Origin: JAICMB01 sp035295125
GTDB taxonomy: Bacteria; Acidobacteriota; Terriglobia; Bryobacterales; Bryobacteraceae
DNA length: 64,000 nucleotides
Direction of reading: 5' to 3'
Assembly: GCA_035295125.1 (NCBI GenBank)
Contig: DATGJP010000112.1
Coordinates: forward strand, 161,856 to 225,855
The translations under genes and the position numbers were made by a program. Of this stretch, positions 50,572 through 61,803 are shown piece by piece. The notes under the pieces were generated by a model. It did no database searches and was not told where the DNA came from. It saw only the letters and a program-made list of their open reading frames with translations. Within the stretch, counting starts at the first letter, position 1; each line of letters begins with the position of its first letter.

Positions 50572-51105
50572 GTGTACACGACAGAGACTCGAGAGATCGG
50601 CATCGGGCGGGTCCTGGATCGGCAACTTCGACGGGTGGAGGCACCCGAGGAGTTGTGGCGGCGCATCCAGGCGGGCCGTGTGTCACCGCCGCGTCCCTTT
50701 AACGTCCGAATCGCGTGGGCTCTTGCGGCCATGGTACCGCTGCTGGCTGTCGCTTGGACGTTGCGCGTCAGCCAGCAAAGGCTGTCCGAGATACGTTGCG
50801 GCGATGCATCGGAGATGCGGAGTTGGATTCGAGCGAAGACCGGCCTGGATGTGCCGCTGCAGCGATCAGCTTCGCTTCGGCTCGAGAGTGCGCGTGTGTT
50901 GGCGAGCGCGGCGGTTCCCGCGGTCGAAATCACCTACCACGCCGGTGATCGGACGGGCACATTGCGTGTTTCGAAGGCGGCGGGGCGTCGGGCAGCAGGG
51001 CATAAGTTTGTGAGCCGCGATTCATGGGTCATGAGCGATCAGGCCTTTGTGATCGATTGCCCCGGGGACCCTCGCGCGGGCTGCACTCTCTGCCACGCGC
51101 TGTAG
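50572..51105 (+). CDS. Putative membrane anti-sigma factor with C-terminal CxxCH
   Basis: 177 residues from GTG at 50572, which has GGAGGT just upstream; ATG at 50560 would add four residues and overlap the sigma gene by 11 bases. An N-terminal cytoplasmic part of about 50 residues is followed by one membrane helix (FNVRIAWALAAMVPLLAVAW) and a periplasmic domain of about 110 residues. The gene directly follows an ECF sigma gene, the usual place for its anti-sigma factor. The last residues read GCTLCHAL: a CxxCH motif, the signature of covalent c-type heme attachment. No classical zinc-binding anti-sigma motif HxxxCxxC is seen. It may sense redox state or heme outside the membrane. Confidence 0.65.
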   Translation: MYTTETREIGIGRVLDRQLRRVEAPEELWRRIQAGRVSPPRPFNVRIAWALAAMVPLLAVAWTLRVSQQRLSEIRCGDASEMRSWIRAKTGLDVPLQRSASLRLESARVLASAAVPAVEITYHAGDRTGTLRVSKAAGRRAAGHKFVSRDSWVMSDQAFVIDCPGDPRAGCTLCHAL

Positions 51106-52506
51106 TCAACTGATCGCCGGCAGGCTGGCGGCGGCAACCGCCTGGCCGTGTCTCTTCTCGTTCTCGTCCGGAATGTGAAAGCGAATCCTCCCGGCCACAT
51201 CCGGGAATTCCGCAGCGAGAATCTGCCGCCCGGTGGATAGGATCAAATCTCCCCCCTCACCAGTAAGCACGCGGCCAAGCACCAGCAGATTTCGAATCTC
51301 GTAGAATTCGGCGTAGTGAGCGATCGTATAGCCGAAGAAAACGCCGATCGTCTCGTAGATCCGCCGCGCGCGCTCATCGCCGGCCGTCATCCGCTTCTGC
51401 ACTTCGACGAGTTTGAGCGGCAAAGACAGGTCTTTCGGCAGATCGATGCCCGCGGGCGCGAGAAGCCGGCCCACGGCCTGCTGCGAGAAATACTGGGCTC
51501 CCACTCCGCGATCGCCGGACCATTCGTCCAGCGGCGCATCTTCACGATAATCGACGGGTGCAAACGCCAGCTCATTGAGCCAGGAAGTAATGTTGCCCTG
51601 AGGCGTCACATAGCCGGCCGCGAGGCTGCTGCCCATCGCGATGCCGAGTACGGCATTGTCGTTCAGCGCCATGGAACCCGCGAGTGCCGTGACCTCACCG
51701 TCGTTCACAACGTCGAACGGTACGCCACTCCACGCCTCTCGCAATTCAAAAAACAGTCGCCGCACCCGCTGAAAGAATAGGTCAGGCGGTACGGCGCGAA
51801 ACAACGAGGCGATGCGCACTTCGTTGTTGACATATACGCCCGCGGAACTGCCGCCGATTGCATCAACGCGCGCGAGCTTGGCCGCGGCTCGTTTTAGCGA
51901 ATCGTTGATGCCGTCGAAATGGAACTGTGGATCGGCTTGGACGCTCGGATCCCAGGGCACTTCTTCGCTGAATACCACCTCGCCGTCAACCACAGCCGCA
52001 CATTTTCGATCGCTGGCGCCCAAGTCGAAGCCGATCCGATTACCGTCCAGATGGCGGCCCAGCGGCGTAGCGGTCTCCGTCTCGCTGGGAACATCACCGT
52101 ATGGAATGCTTTCTATCGCGAAGGACTGTCCATATACCCGTTCACCCATGAATTGGTGATCGAAGGCGCGTGGACCGCTGGGACTATAGATGGTCTGCAG
52201 GTAGTTCGCGATGGCGGTATTACCCGCGATTACGACGCGGCAGCCGCCCTTCTGCCATAAGAGGAACTTCAACAACCGCTCGGAATATCGCTCGTTGATG
52301 ACAATGTTGTCGCCAGTATGTGGAAGGATGCTGGTGCGATGTACGAAGACACTGTCATCGGCGCGCCGCAGGACGAATGCGATTCTTTCCCCGCCGCCGC
52401 TCGATTCGACGCGCCGTCGATACGCGCGATTCCACAATGCGGCCGGCACAAACTCCGGGTCCAGAACCGGCCGGAATTCAGGATGGATCTCGATGAATTG
52501 AGACAT
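51106..52506 (-). CDS. ROK-like ASKHA-fold protein with N-terminal extension
   Basis: 466 residues. The first 150 residues are an extension of unknown fold (FVLRRADDSVFVHRTSILPH, GGCRVVIAGNTAIANYL). From about 158 the ASKHA core is clear: NRIGFDLGASDRKCAAVVDGE (phosphate 1), DAIGGSSAGVYVNNEVRI, PFDVVNDGEVTALAGSMAL (catalytic Asp region) and AVLGIAMGSSLAAGYV. The ROK zinc motif is missing. It is longer than ordinary ROK kinases (about 300). Kinase activity towards a sugar is possible but not certain. It is transcribed towards the anti-sigma gene, with no gap between the two ends. Confidence 0.75.
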   Translation of the reverse strand: MSQFIEIHPEFRPVLDPEFVPAALWNRAYRRRVESSGGGERIAFVLRRADDSVFVHRTSILPHTGDNIVINERYSERLLKFLLWQKGGCRVVIAGNTAIANYLQTIYSPSGPRAFDHQFMGERVYGQSFAIESIPYGDVPSETETATPLGRHLDGNRIGFDLGASDRKCAAVVDGEVVFSEEVPWDPSVQADPQFHFDGINDSLKRAAAKLARVDAIGGSSAGVYVNNEVRIASLFRAVPPDLFFQRVRRLFFELREAWSGVPFDVVNDGEVTALAGSMALNDNAVLGIAMGSSLAAGYVTPQGNITSWLNELAFAPVDYREDAPLDEWSGDRGVGAQYFSQQAVGRLLAPAGIDLPKDLSLPLKLVEVQKRMTAGDERARRIYETIGVFFGYTIAHYAEFYEIRNLLVLGRVLTGEGGDLILSTGRQILAAEFPDVAGRIRFHIPDENEKRHGQAVAAASLPAIS

Positions 52507-52573
52507 CAGGCTTTTAATTGAAGTGTAACGAAGACGGGGTTGCGGAGCGCTTGCGATGCGCTAGATTGTGGGA

Positions 52574-53125
52574 ATGAACTATTACGGAGCGAAGGAGCTC
52601 GCTTGGGGCTTCTCAACAGTACGCAAAAACACGATTATCATCGCCCAGGAAATTGGCGAGGAGCACTATGGTTTCAGAGCGGCGCCGGATACGCGAACGA
52701 TTGGCCAGACACTGGTGCATATCGCCTTGGGGCCGTCATTGCAGTACCAGGTCCACGGGGTGGAGCGCCGCACGACACTCGGGGGGTTTGACTTTCCGGC
52801 GTTCATGGCCAAAATGATTGCGGCCGAACAGACCCCGCGCAATAAACAGGAGATCGTCGCACTCTTAACCGAAGAGGGCGATCGGTTTGGGCAGTGGCTC
52901 GCAGGCCTGACGGACGAGTTTCTCGGCGAACAGCTCACGTTACCGCCGGGCATGACTCCGGCTAGCAAATCGCGGTTTGAAATGATTTTGGGCGTGAAGG
53001 AGCACGAGATGCACCACCGCGGTCAACTCATGCTTACGGAACGAATACTCGGAATAACGCCGCACCTGACTCGTGAAATGCAGGCGCGGATCGCTGCGAT
53101 GCAATCCGCGCGTGCGGGGCAGTAG
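52574..53125 (+). CDS. DinB-family protein
   Basis: 183 residues from ATG at 52574; an in-frame GTG lies two codons upstream. It is a four-helix-bundle protein with putative metal-binding histidines in TLVHIALGPSLQYQVHG near residue 55 and KEHEMHHRGQLMLTERIL near residue 143, the EHxxHHRGQ pattern of DinB. Family members are thiol-dependent transferases or damage-inducible proteins of poorly known function. It stands alone, with a strong hairpin 16 bases after its end. Confidence 0.88.
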   Translation: MNYYGAKELAWGFSTVRKNTIIIAQEIGEEHYGFRAAPDTRTIGQTLVHIALGPSLQYQVHGVERRTTLGGFDFPAFMAKMIAAEQTPRNKQEIVALLTEEGDRFGQWLAGLTDEFLGEQLTLPPGMTPASKSRFEMILGVKEHEMHHRGQLMLTERILGITPHLTREMQARIAAMQSARAGQ

Positions 53126-53140
53126 GGACCTCCCAAGAAA

Positions 53141-53162
53141 GCGCGGGCGAAACCGCCCGCGC
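53141..53162. terminator. Strong symmetrical hairpin between convergent genes
   Basis: GCGCGGGCG (53141-53149), loop AAAC, CGCCCGCGC (53154-53162): a perfect 9-bp stem between the convergent DinB and repeat-protein genes. It carries the core of the dispersed repeat family (AAAC loop). CACTTCTCTTTACTT follows on the plus strand. It probably terminates both transcripts. Confidence 0.65.
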
Positions 53163-53171
53163 CACTTCTCT

Positions 53172-56100
53172 TTACTTAATCGCGATCGTTGCCGTCGACG
53201 GACTCGTGAAATTGCCGATCGTCAGAACCACCGGCACATCGCCCGAAGCCACGTTGGCAGGTACGATAGCGTTGATTTGAATAACGCCTTCAACAAGCCC
53301 TGGGGCTTCGTTGAAGAATTGAGTTTGAGCCTGAATCCCGCCGATCATTACAATCAGCGGCGTGGCTTTCGGCGCAGGGTAAGGTCCGCCATTCGGCGTA
53401 ACCGATCCGGTGACCCCACCATTTTGCAGCACGCCTTCACCCGTTCCGTAAAGCACGATCACCGACCCCTTGGCAGCCGGGTTCGCGTCGCTGTTACGGG
53501 TGATGTCCTCATTGAATGCCGCCAGTTCACCCGAGCCGGTTCCAGAGTTCGTAAATAAGCCCGGCGATGTGGGGATAACCGCCTGCTGAATGCCGACCGG
53601 TGTCACCACACCGTTGCGGTTCACGGTCACGCTGACAGCAACCTGGCCGTCCACCTCGTATGGCACCACGGCGTTGATCTGGGTGTCTGAAACGTAAGTG
53701 AGAGGTGCTGCAACGTTGCCAAAGAACACCTGCGTGCCGCCCAGATTGGTGGAAACCATGCCGGTCGGTGTTATTTGCGTCTGCAGCGGGATCGAGGGAC
53801 CAAGAGCCGATCCTTTGATCGCCACCAGTTCTCCAGGAGAGATGGCGCCCGGCAATAATGTGGCAGCGTTGAGAATGAACCCGATGCTCGGTGGCGGCGC
53901 CTGCGCGATCGTCAATGTAACGTTGACCACCTGGTTCCCCCCGGGGGCATTCGGCGAAGTGACGGTCACGGTTCCCGTGTAAGTCCCTGGAGGGAGCGTC
54001 GAAATAACGCTCTGATTCAGACCAACAGTCAATGCCACAGCCGTAGTTCCCTTGGTGTCACCCGACATCGGCGAAACCGTCAGGAAATTGCTGTTGTTCT
54101 GCGTGGCAACAGTGATGGTGAAAGGAACGTTTCCACCGGTGCTCGTCAACTGCACGGTTTGCGATGGCGGCGTAGTCGAGGAACCGGCCGTGTAATTAAA
54201 GCTGAGATTCGTCGGATTCACGCCCAAGGTCACCGCCGCGCCAACCGTAAAGGTTACAGGAATGTTAATGGGGCTGTTGCTCGCGCCGGGCACGAAAATC
54301 GTGATCACCCCATTAAACATGCCCTGCTGCAATTGCGATCCGTTGGCCGACACCGTCACGACGCCGTTAGCGACGGACGCCGTCAACCATCCGGAACCAC
54401 CATTTAAGGTTGTTGCGATGGCGCCCACGGTCGATCCCTGTGGAACGCCTGTTAGAGTAATGGTCTGACTCGCGGGATTCGGCCCACCGAGCGCCTGGCT
54501 GAAACTCAGGGAGGCAGCGGAAACGATAACCTGTGCGGATGCGACCGTGAATGTCACCGGAACAGTCTGCGTGGGAATTCCCGAGGTCGAACTTGAGACG
54601 AGAATGGACCCCGAATATGTGCCGACCGCAAGTCCCGTTGGATCGAGGCGGACCGTCAGATTGGAGCCGGTGACGGTTTGGTTCGGCGTTACGCTGAGCC
54701 ATATCTGACCCGGAGGTGTCGTCGCGGCGATCGCCTGGACGCTCAGCGATGTAACCAGATCGGTGCTCGTCACCGCTATGGTCTGAATCACCGGAGTTGT
54801 GCTGCCGGCCTGAACCGTTACGTTGATTGCAGTCGGACTGACGTTAATCAGCGGCGTCGAACTCACGTTCACGGTAACGGGTATGGTGACCGCAGGCGTC
54901 GTCGCGCCCGACGGAGTCAGCGTGACCGTACCCGTGCAGGTTCCCGCCGCCGTGCCGGATGGTATTGCAGCGGAAAGCACGATCGTCGCGGGCTGGCCGG
55001 TAGCCGATGGTGTCGTCGGATTCGATTGCGTGACCGAAAGGAAATTGCCGCAGTTTGTAGAAGTGGCTGCGGCAGTGAATGTCAGCGGAGCTCCCGTGCT
55101 GCTCACCGAAATGACCTGGGGCGATGGGAAAGCCTGCCCAATTTGATAATTGAATGTGGCGGATGGCTGATTCACGACCAGGGTCGAGTTATTTGTGACT
55201 GTCAGCGTTACAGGAAAAGTAATAGGCGAGTTTGCCGCCCCCGAACCGGTTACCGAGACATTGACCGTGTATTGCGTTCCGGGCGCTAATAACGGCAGAA
55301 CATTCGGATTGAGAGACACTGTGACGGGAGCCGGGGAGGTCGCACTCGCTACACCGCTCGTGGGATTGACGGTAAGGAAGTTTTGCCCGCCACTTCCTGC
55401 CGCGGTAGTCACGCCATAGGCCAGAGCGGTGCTCGACGTCGAAATCTGGAATGTTTGCGGCTGAGGAATCGCCGCGCCTGGCTGATAGGTAAAAGTCAAA
55501 CCAGTGGTAGAAACGTTCAGCAATGGATTCGTACTGACAAGCAGGCTCACCGGCACATTCAGCGTCGGATTCGACGTGCCGGGAACGTTAATCGAGATCT
55601 GCCCAGAGCAATTGGCATTGCCGGAAAGTCCCGCCGTATTGATTTGAACGGTCACCGGGCTTCCCGTCGCGCTGCTTTGAGGCGTTACAACCAGCCAGCC
55701 GGTTCCACACGTCGTAGTGCTGGGCGTAGCGGTGAACGGCAAGGCCTGTCCACCTGATGTCGTCACGTTAAGAATTTGAGAAGGGGGCGCCGACGTTCCC
55801 ACCTGGAATGCGAAAGCCAACTGGGCGGGCGAGACCGTCACGGTCGGCACGCCGCCAACATTGACGGTGACGGGAATCGTCAGCCCGGACGTCGAAGAAC
55901 CCGGTTGATTTACAACCACCGATCCCGTGTAAGTGGTCCCCGAGCTTAGCCCTGAAGGCGACACAGTTACTAAAATGCTCGCAGGAGTCGCTTGCGCTGT
56001 AGTTGGAGTTACGCTAAGCCAGGTTCCGTTATTGCTCGTCACTGCCGAAGCGGCGACGTTTACACCTGATCCAGAGTTGCTAACTACCACAGTTTGCGAT

Positions 56101-56555
56101 TGCGGCGTAACCGAGCCCGGAGTGAAATTAAATGTTAGGGATGGCGGATTCGAGCTGAGTGTTGTCGTCGTTCCCTGTCCGACATTCAGAATCACCGGCA
56201 CAGAAACGCTGCCGGCAGAAGAACTGATCGTCACGAAACCAACGCAAGTGCTGCCGCTGGCGCACCCGGATGCCGCCGCGCTGACGGTCAACGTTGGCGA
56301 CACGGCCGTGTTTCCCGAAGTGGGAGTGGCCGTGATCCAAGATGGAAAACTCGAAACGGTGTAGTCGACCGCGCCATTAGTGGTCGACAGAGTTACAGTC
56401 TGCGAAGGTGGATTGGCGCCATTCGTCGCATTAAATGTTAATTGCGTGGGAGTCACGCTCAGCGTGTTAGATTGCGCATGGAGTGTGTCCAAGGAACACA
56501 ACAGTGCGAGCGGAAGTATTACCGCATAAATGCCATATTTTTCAAAAGTTCTCAC
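53172..56555 (-). CDS. Giant secreted repeat protein with Solibacter-type C-terminal domain
   Basis: 1127 residues from GTG at 56555; GGAG lies eight bases upstream and a signal peptide follows (YAVILPLALLCSLDTLHAQ). Eight immunoglobulin-like repeats of 90-100 residues follow, each opening with a pattern like PTQLTFNATNGANPPSQTV or TNLSFNYTAGSSTTPPSQTV, resembling BACON domains. The last 230 residues, from IGFILNAATLLPGAISPGELVAIKGSALGP to GDVPVVLTIGNFTSPSTATI, match the C-terminal domain described in Solibacter (TIGR03437). The protein is presumably exposed at the surface; similar proteins are numerous in that genus. The composition is rich in Thr, Ser and Gly and poor in Lys. Confidence 0.9.
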   Translation of the reverse strand: MRTFEKYGIYAVILPLALLCSLDTLHAQSNTLSVTPTQLTFNATNGANPPSQTVTLSTTNGAVDYTVSSFPSWITATPTSGNTAVSPTLTVSAAASGCASGSTCVGFVTISSSAGSVSVPVILNVGQGTTTTLSSNPPSLTFNFTPGSVTPQSQTVVVSNSGSGVNVAASAVTSNNGTWLSVTPTTAQATPASILVTVSPSGLSSGTTYTGSVVVNQPGSSTSGLTIPVTVNVGGVPTVTVSPAQLAFAFQVGTSAPPSQILNVTTSGGQALPFTATPSTTTCGTGWLVVTPQSSATGSPVTVQINTAGLSGNANCSGQISINVPGTSNPTLNVPVSLLVSTNPLLNVSTTGLTFTYQPGAAIPQPQTFQISTSSTALAYGVTTAAGSGGQNFLTVNPTSGVASATSPAPVTVSLNPNVLPLLAPGTQYTVNVSVTGSGAANSPITFPVTLTVTNNSTLVVNQPSATFNYQIGQAFPSPQVISVSSTGAPLTFTAAATSTNCGNFLSVTQSNPTTPSATGQPATIVLSAAIPSGTAAGTCTGTVTLTPSGATTPAVTIPVTVNVSSTPLINVSPTAINVTVQAGSTTPVIQTIAVTSTDLVTSLSVQAIAATTPPGQIWLSVTPNQTVTGSNLTVRLDPTGLAVGTYSGSILVSSSTSGIPTQTVPVTFTVASAQVIVSAASLSFSQALGGPNPASQTITLTGVPQGSTVGAIATTLNGGSGWLTASVANGVVTVSANGSQLQQGMFNGVITIFVPGASNSPINIPVTFTVGAAVTLGVNPTNLSFNYTAGSSTTPPSQTVQLTSTGGNVPFTITVATQNNSNFLTVSPMSGDTKGTTAVALTVGLNQSVISTLPPGTYTGTVTVTSPNAPGGNQVVNVTLTIAQAPPPSIGFILNAATLLPGAISPGELVAIKGSALGPSIPLQTQITPTGMVSTNLGGTQVFFGNVAAPLTYVSDTQINAVVPYEVDGQVAVSVTVNRNGVVTPVGIQQAVIPTSPGLFTNSGTGSGELAAFNEDITRNSDANPAAKGSVIVLYGTGEGVLQNGGVTGSVTPNGGPYPAPKATPLIVMIGGIQAQTQFFNEAPGLVEGVIQINAIVPANVASGDVPVVLTIGNFTSPSTATIAIK

Positions 56556-56740
56556 GTCGTTCTCCAGTGGGTTGTGAGTGCCCGCGTCCGATTTGCAGGC
56601 AATCGCAACGCCACGGCTTCCATCTCGGGCGTTAGACGCCTTTTTTACGAGATCATGTTTCAAATCGCAATCATCTTAATGTCCGTTAATCCGCTTCGTC
56701 ATGTTCTCAGCGCTCCTACGTGTTAGGTTGAAGGAGGAGT

Positions 56741-57461
56741 GTGTTGATCCGAGCAGAGGGGCTGTCCAAGACATATCGATCCGGGGAACAAGAGGTCCAC
56801 GTTTTTCGGGACATGAATTTTGAGGTGGCGCGTGGGGAACGTGTCGCCATCATCGGCGAATCCGGTACGGGCAAAAGCACCCTGATGTATCTGCTGGGCG
56901 GTCTGGACAGGCCTTCCAACGGTGCGATATACTTCGAGCATAAGGACATATCAGGTCTCTCGGAGACCGATCTGGCGGAGTTTCGGAGCCGGGAGGTCGG
57001 GTTTGTTTGGCAGAATCACGCCTTGTTGCCGGAGTTTACGGCGCTTGAGAACGTGATGATGCCTCTCTTGATCCGGGGTATTCGTAATTCGGATGCCGCC
57101 GTCGATTCGCTGGCGAGGTTAGATGAAGTTGGTCTACAAAACCGTGCCACACACCGCGCCGGCGAGTTGTCCGGCGGCGAACAACAGCGTGTGGCTCTCG
57201 CGCGCGCCCTGGTGGGAATGCCGAAACTGCTTCTCGCTGACGAACCCACAGGGAACCTCGACTACCGGACGGGCGAAATGATCATCGCGCTGCTTGCGGA
57301 TCTGCATCGCTCGCACCAACTGACCTCCATCTACGTGACCCACAATTTATCGTTCGCCAAGCGCTGCGATCGTATTCTGCAATTGGACAAAGGCAACCTC
57401 ATCCAGTGGTGCGAAGGAACTTCGGACCCTGGCACAACATCCATTAATTACGGCGGGAATT

Positions 57462-57469
<8 letters not shown>
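56741..57469 (+). CDS. ABC transporter ATP-binding protein, LolD-like
   Basis: 242 residues. AAGGAGGAGT lies directly before; either GTG at 56741 or TTG at 56744 can start the protein. Walker A is GESGTGKST near residue 46, the Q-loop is VWQNHALLPEFTALENVMMPLL, the signature LSGGEQQRVALARAL and Walker B LLLADEPTGNLD. Such subunits serve lipoprotein-release (LolCDE) and MacB-type transporters with separate membrane partners. No membrane component is adjacent; the next gene is clpC, overlapped by eight bases. The partner must be encoded elsewhere. Confidence 0.9.
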
Positions 57470-59942
<2,473 letters not shown>

Positions 59943-59966
59943 TGCGAATGCGCCATCACGGCGGGA

Positions 59967-61763
59967 TCAATCGAGAAGATCGTTGATCTCCCGGATGGCG
60001 CGAACATCGAACTTGGGCTTTCGATCGAACGTCATTAGCCCGTTGACTTCCTGTTCGACGTCCGTGAGCTGCGTGTAACATATTCCGACGATTCCCGGAG
60101 CCTTCGCGATCCCCATGTAAAGGCCCCGAAACCGCGCGATCGCCGCTTCGGGAGTCTTTTCGACGCCTGAATAGCCCCACGATTCAGCCGGCACGTCGTG
60201 TCCGGGGGGAATGTATGCAATGCCGCCGAATTCCGAAAGCAGCACAGGCGTGCCGTTATATTTGAACCCCGGCGCCAGCGCCCGTTTCCCGTTGTCCGGC
60301 ACCCCGGCCCCGGGCTCGCCCAGGTGCTTGTACTTCTCCGCCAGGATGTCACCCGTAGGAGCGTAGTCGTGAATGGCGAACAGGTCGGTGGCATCTGTGT
60401 GCTCCCAGCCGTCGTTATCGATGACTGGCCGGGAAGCGTCGAGCGAATGGGTGAGGGCGTAAAGCTCTTTCAAATGGCTCACCTGCCGGGGATCATGAAG
60501 GTTCGGAACGCCCCAGCTTTCATTGATCGGGACCCACATAATTACCGACGGGTGGTTGTAGTCGCGTTCCACGGCGGCCATCCATTCGGCCGTGAAACGG
60601 CGAACGTATTCATCGTCGAAACCCTGCGCGTTGGCCATCTCGCTCGAAACCAGAAGGCCCATCTTGTCCGCCCAGTAAAGATATCGGGGGTCCTCGAGTT
60701 TCTGGTGCTTGCGTACGCCGTTGAAGCCCATGTCCTTCGTAAGTCGAATGTCGTATTGGATCGCTTCGTCCGACGGCGGAGTCAAAACACTTTCGGGCCA
60801 ATAACCCTGATCGAGCACCATCTTCAGATAAATCGGCCGCCCATTAAGCGTCACGCGGCCGTCGTTCACAGCCACCGAACGGAAACCGAAGTACGAATGC
60901 ACGGTATCGATCACCCGCTCCCCCTGCATCAGTTCGAAGAGGACGTCGTACAAGTTTGGCGACCGGGGCGACCAAAGCCGGGGCTCGTTCACCGACACCG
61001 CGGCCGAGACGCGCGGCTGATCGGCTGCGACGGTTGTGGTGGTCACGGTTTTCCCGCCAAAACTCACCGAAGTTCGCAACATCAGGTTCGCCTGGCTTCC
61101 ATGCACGTGTCCGTAGAACGAAGCCACGCCGTCCATCCCGGGAGTAATCCTCACGGACTCAACGTACGAATCCGCAACCGGTTCGAGCCACACCGTCTGC
61201 CAAATCCCGGATGTCCTCGTATAGAAGATGCTGCGCGATTTCGGCTCCCAGAATTGCTTTCCTCGCGGGATGAAGCGGTCGGTCGGCGGATCCTCGGCGC
61301 GAACCGTAACAAGGTTTGCGCTGTCGGCCTTCAACTGATCCGTAATATCGAACCGGAACGGAACATTGCCGCCCTCGTGCCGTCCCACCAGCATCCCGTT
61401 CACCCAAACCATGGCGCGATAGTCGACCGCTCCAAAGTGAAGCAGCACACGCTTGCCCCGCCATTCCCGGGGGATCGTGAGGTCCCGGCGGTACCAGACC
61501 CAGGGATGAAATGACGTATCCCCAATTCCGCTGTTTTTGCTTTCAAAGCAGAACGGAACCGTGATTTTATGCGTATACGTGTGAGTGCGCGCCTCCCAAC
61601 CCTTACTCAAACCGACGTTTTGGTCGTCGAAGTCAAAGTCCCAGGAACCATTCAGATTCAGCCACGAATCGCGCTGGAACTGTGGTTGGGGATGTTCGGG
61701 GCGAGGCGTCTGCTGAGCCAGTGCAGCGACGGACAGCAGTGCGACGGCAAGCGAACGAATCAT
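59967..61763 (-). CDS. Secreted glycoside hydrolase family 2 enzyme
   Basis: 598 residues with a signal peptide (MIRSLAVALLSVAALAQ). A sugar-binding domain (NLNGSWDFDFDDQ, FHPWVWYRRDLTIP, VWVNGMLVGRHEGGNVPF), an immunoglobulin-like domain ending RLWSPRSPNLYD, and a TIM barrel with NGRPIYLKMVLDQGYWP, MGFNGVRKHQKLEDPRYLYWAD, the acid/base in WVPINESWGVPN near residue 420 and the nucleophile in TPVLLSEFGGIAY near residue 510. GH2 enzymes act on beta-galactosides, beta-glucuronides or beta-mannosides; specificity is open. It is divergent from the TPR gene at 61804, with a 40-bp shared promoter region, and converges on clpC. Confidence 0.92.
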   Translation of the reverse strand: MIRSLAVALLSVAALAQQTPRPEHPQPQFQRDSWLNLNGSWDFDFDDQNVGLSKGWEARTHTYTHKITVPFCFESKNSGIGDTSFHPWVWYRRDLTIPREWRGKRVLLHFGAVDYRAMVWVNGMLVGRHEGGNVPFRFDITDQLKADSANLVTVRAEDPPTDRFIPRGKQFWEPKSRSIFYTRTSGIWQTVWLEPVADSYVESVRITPGMDGVASFYGHVHGSQANLMLRTSVSFGGKTVTTTTVAADQPRVSAAVSVNEPRLWSPRSPNLYDVLFELMQGERVIDTVHSYFGFRSVAVNDGRVTLNGRPIYLKMVLDQGYWPESVLTPPSDEAIQYDIRLTKDMGFNGVRKHQKLEDPRYLYWADKMGLLVSSEMANAQGFDDEYVRRFTAEWMAAVERDYNHPSVIMWVPINESWGVPNLHDPRQVSHLKELYALTHSLDASRPVIDNDGWEHTDATDLFAIHDYAPTGDILAEKYKHLGEPGAGVPDNGKRALAPGFKYNGTPVLLSEFGGIAYIPPGHDVPAESWGYSGVEKTPEAAIARFRGLYMGIAKAPGIVGICYTQLTDVEQEVNGLMTFDRKPKFDVRAIREINDLLD

Positions 61764-61803
61764 GAGCCGATTATACGAAACGGTAAAATAGACACACGTC
61801 TTA

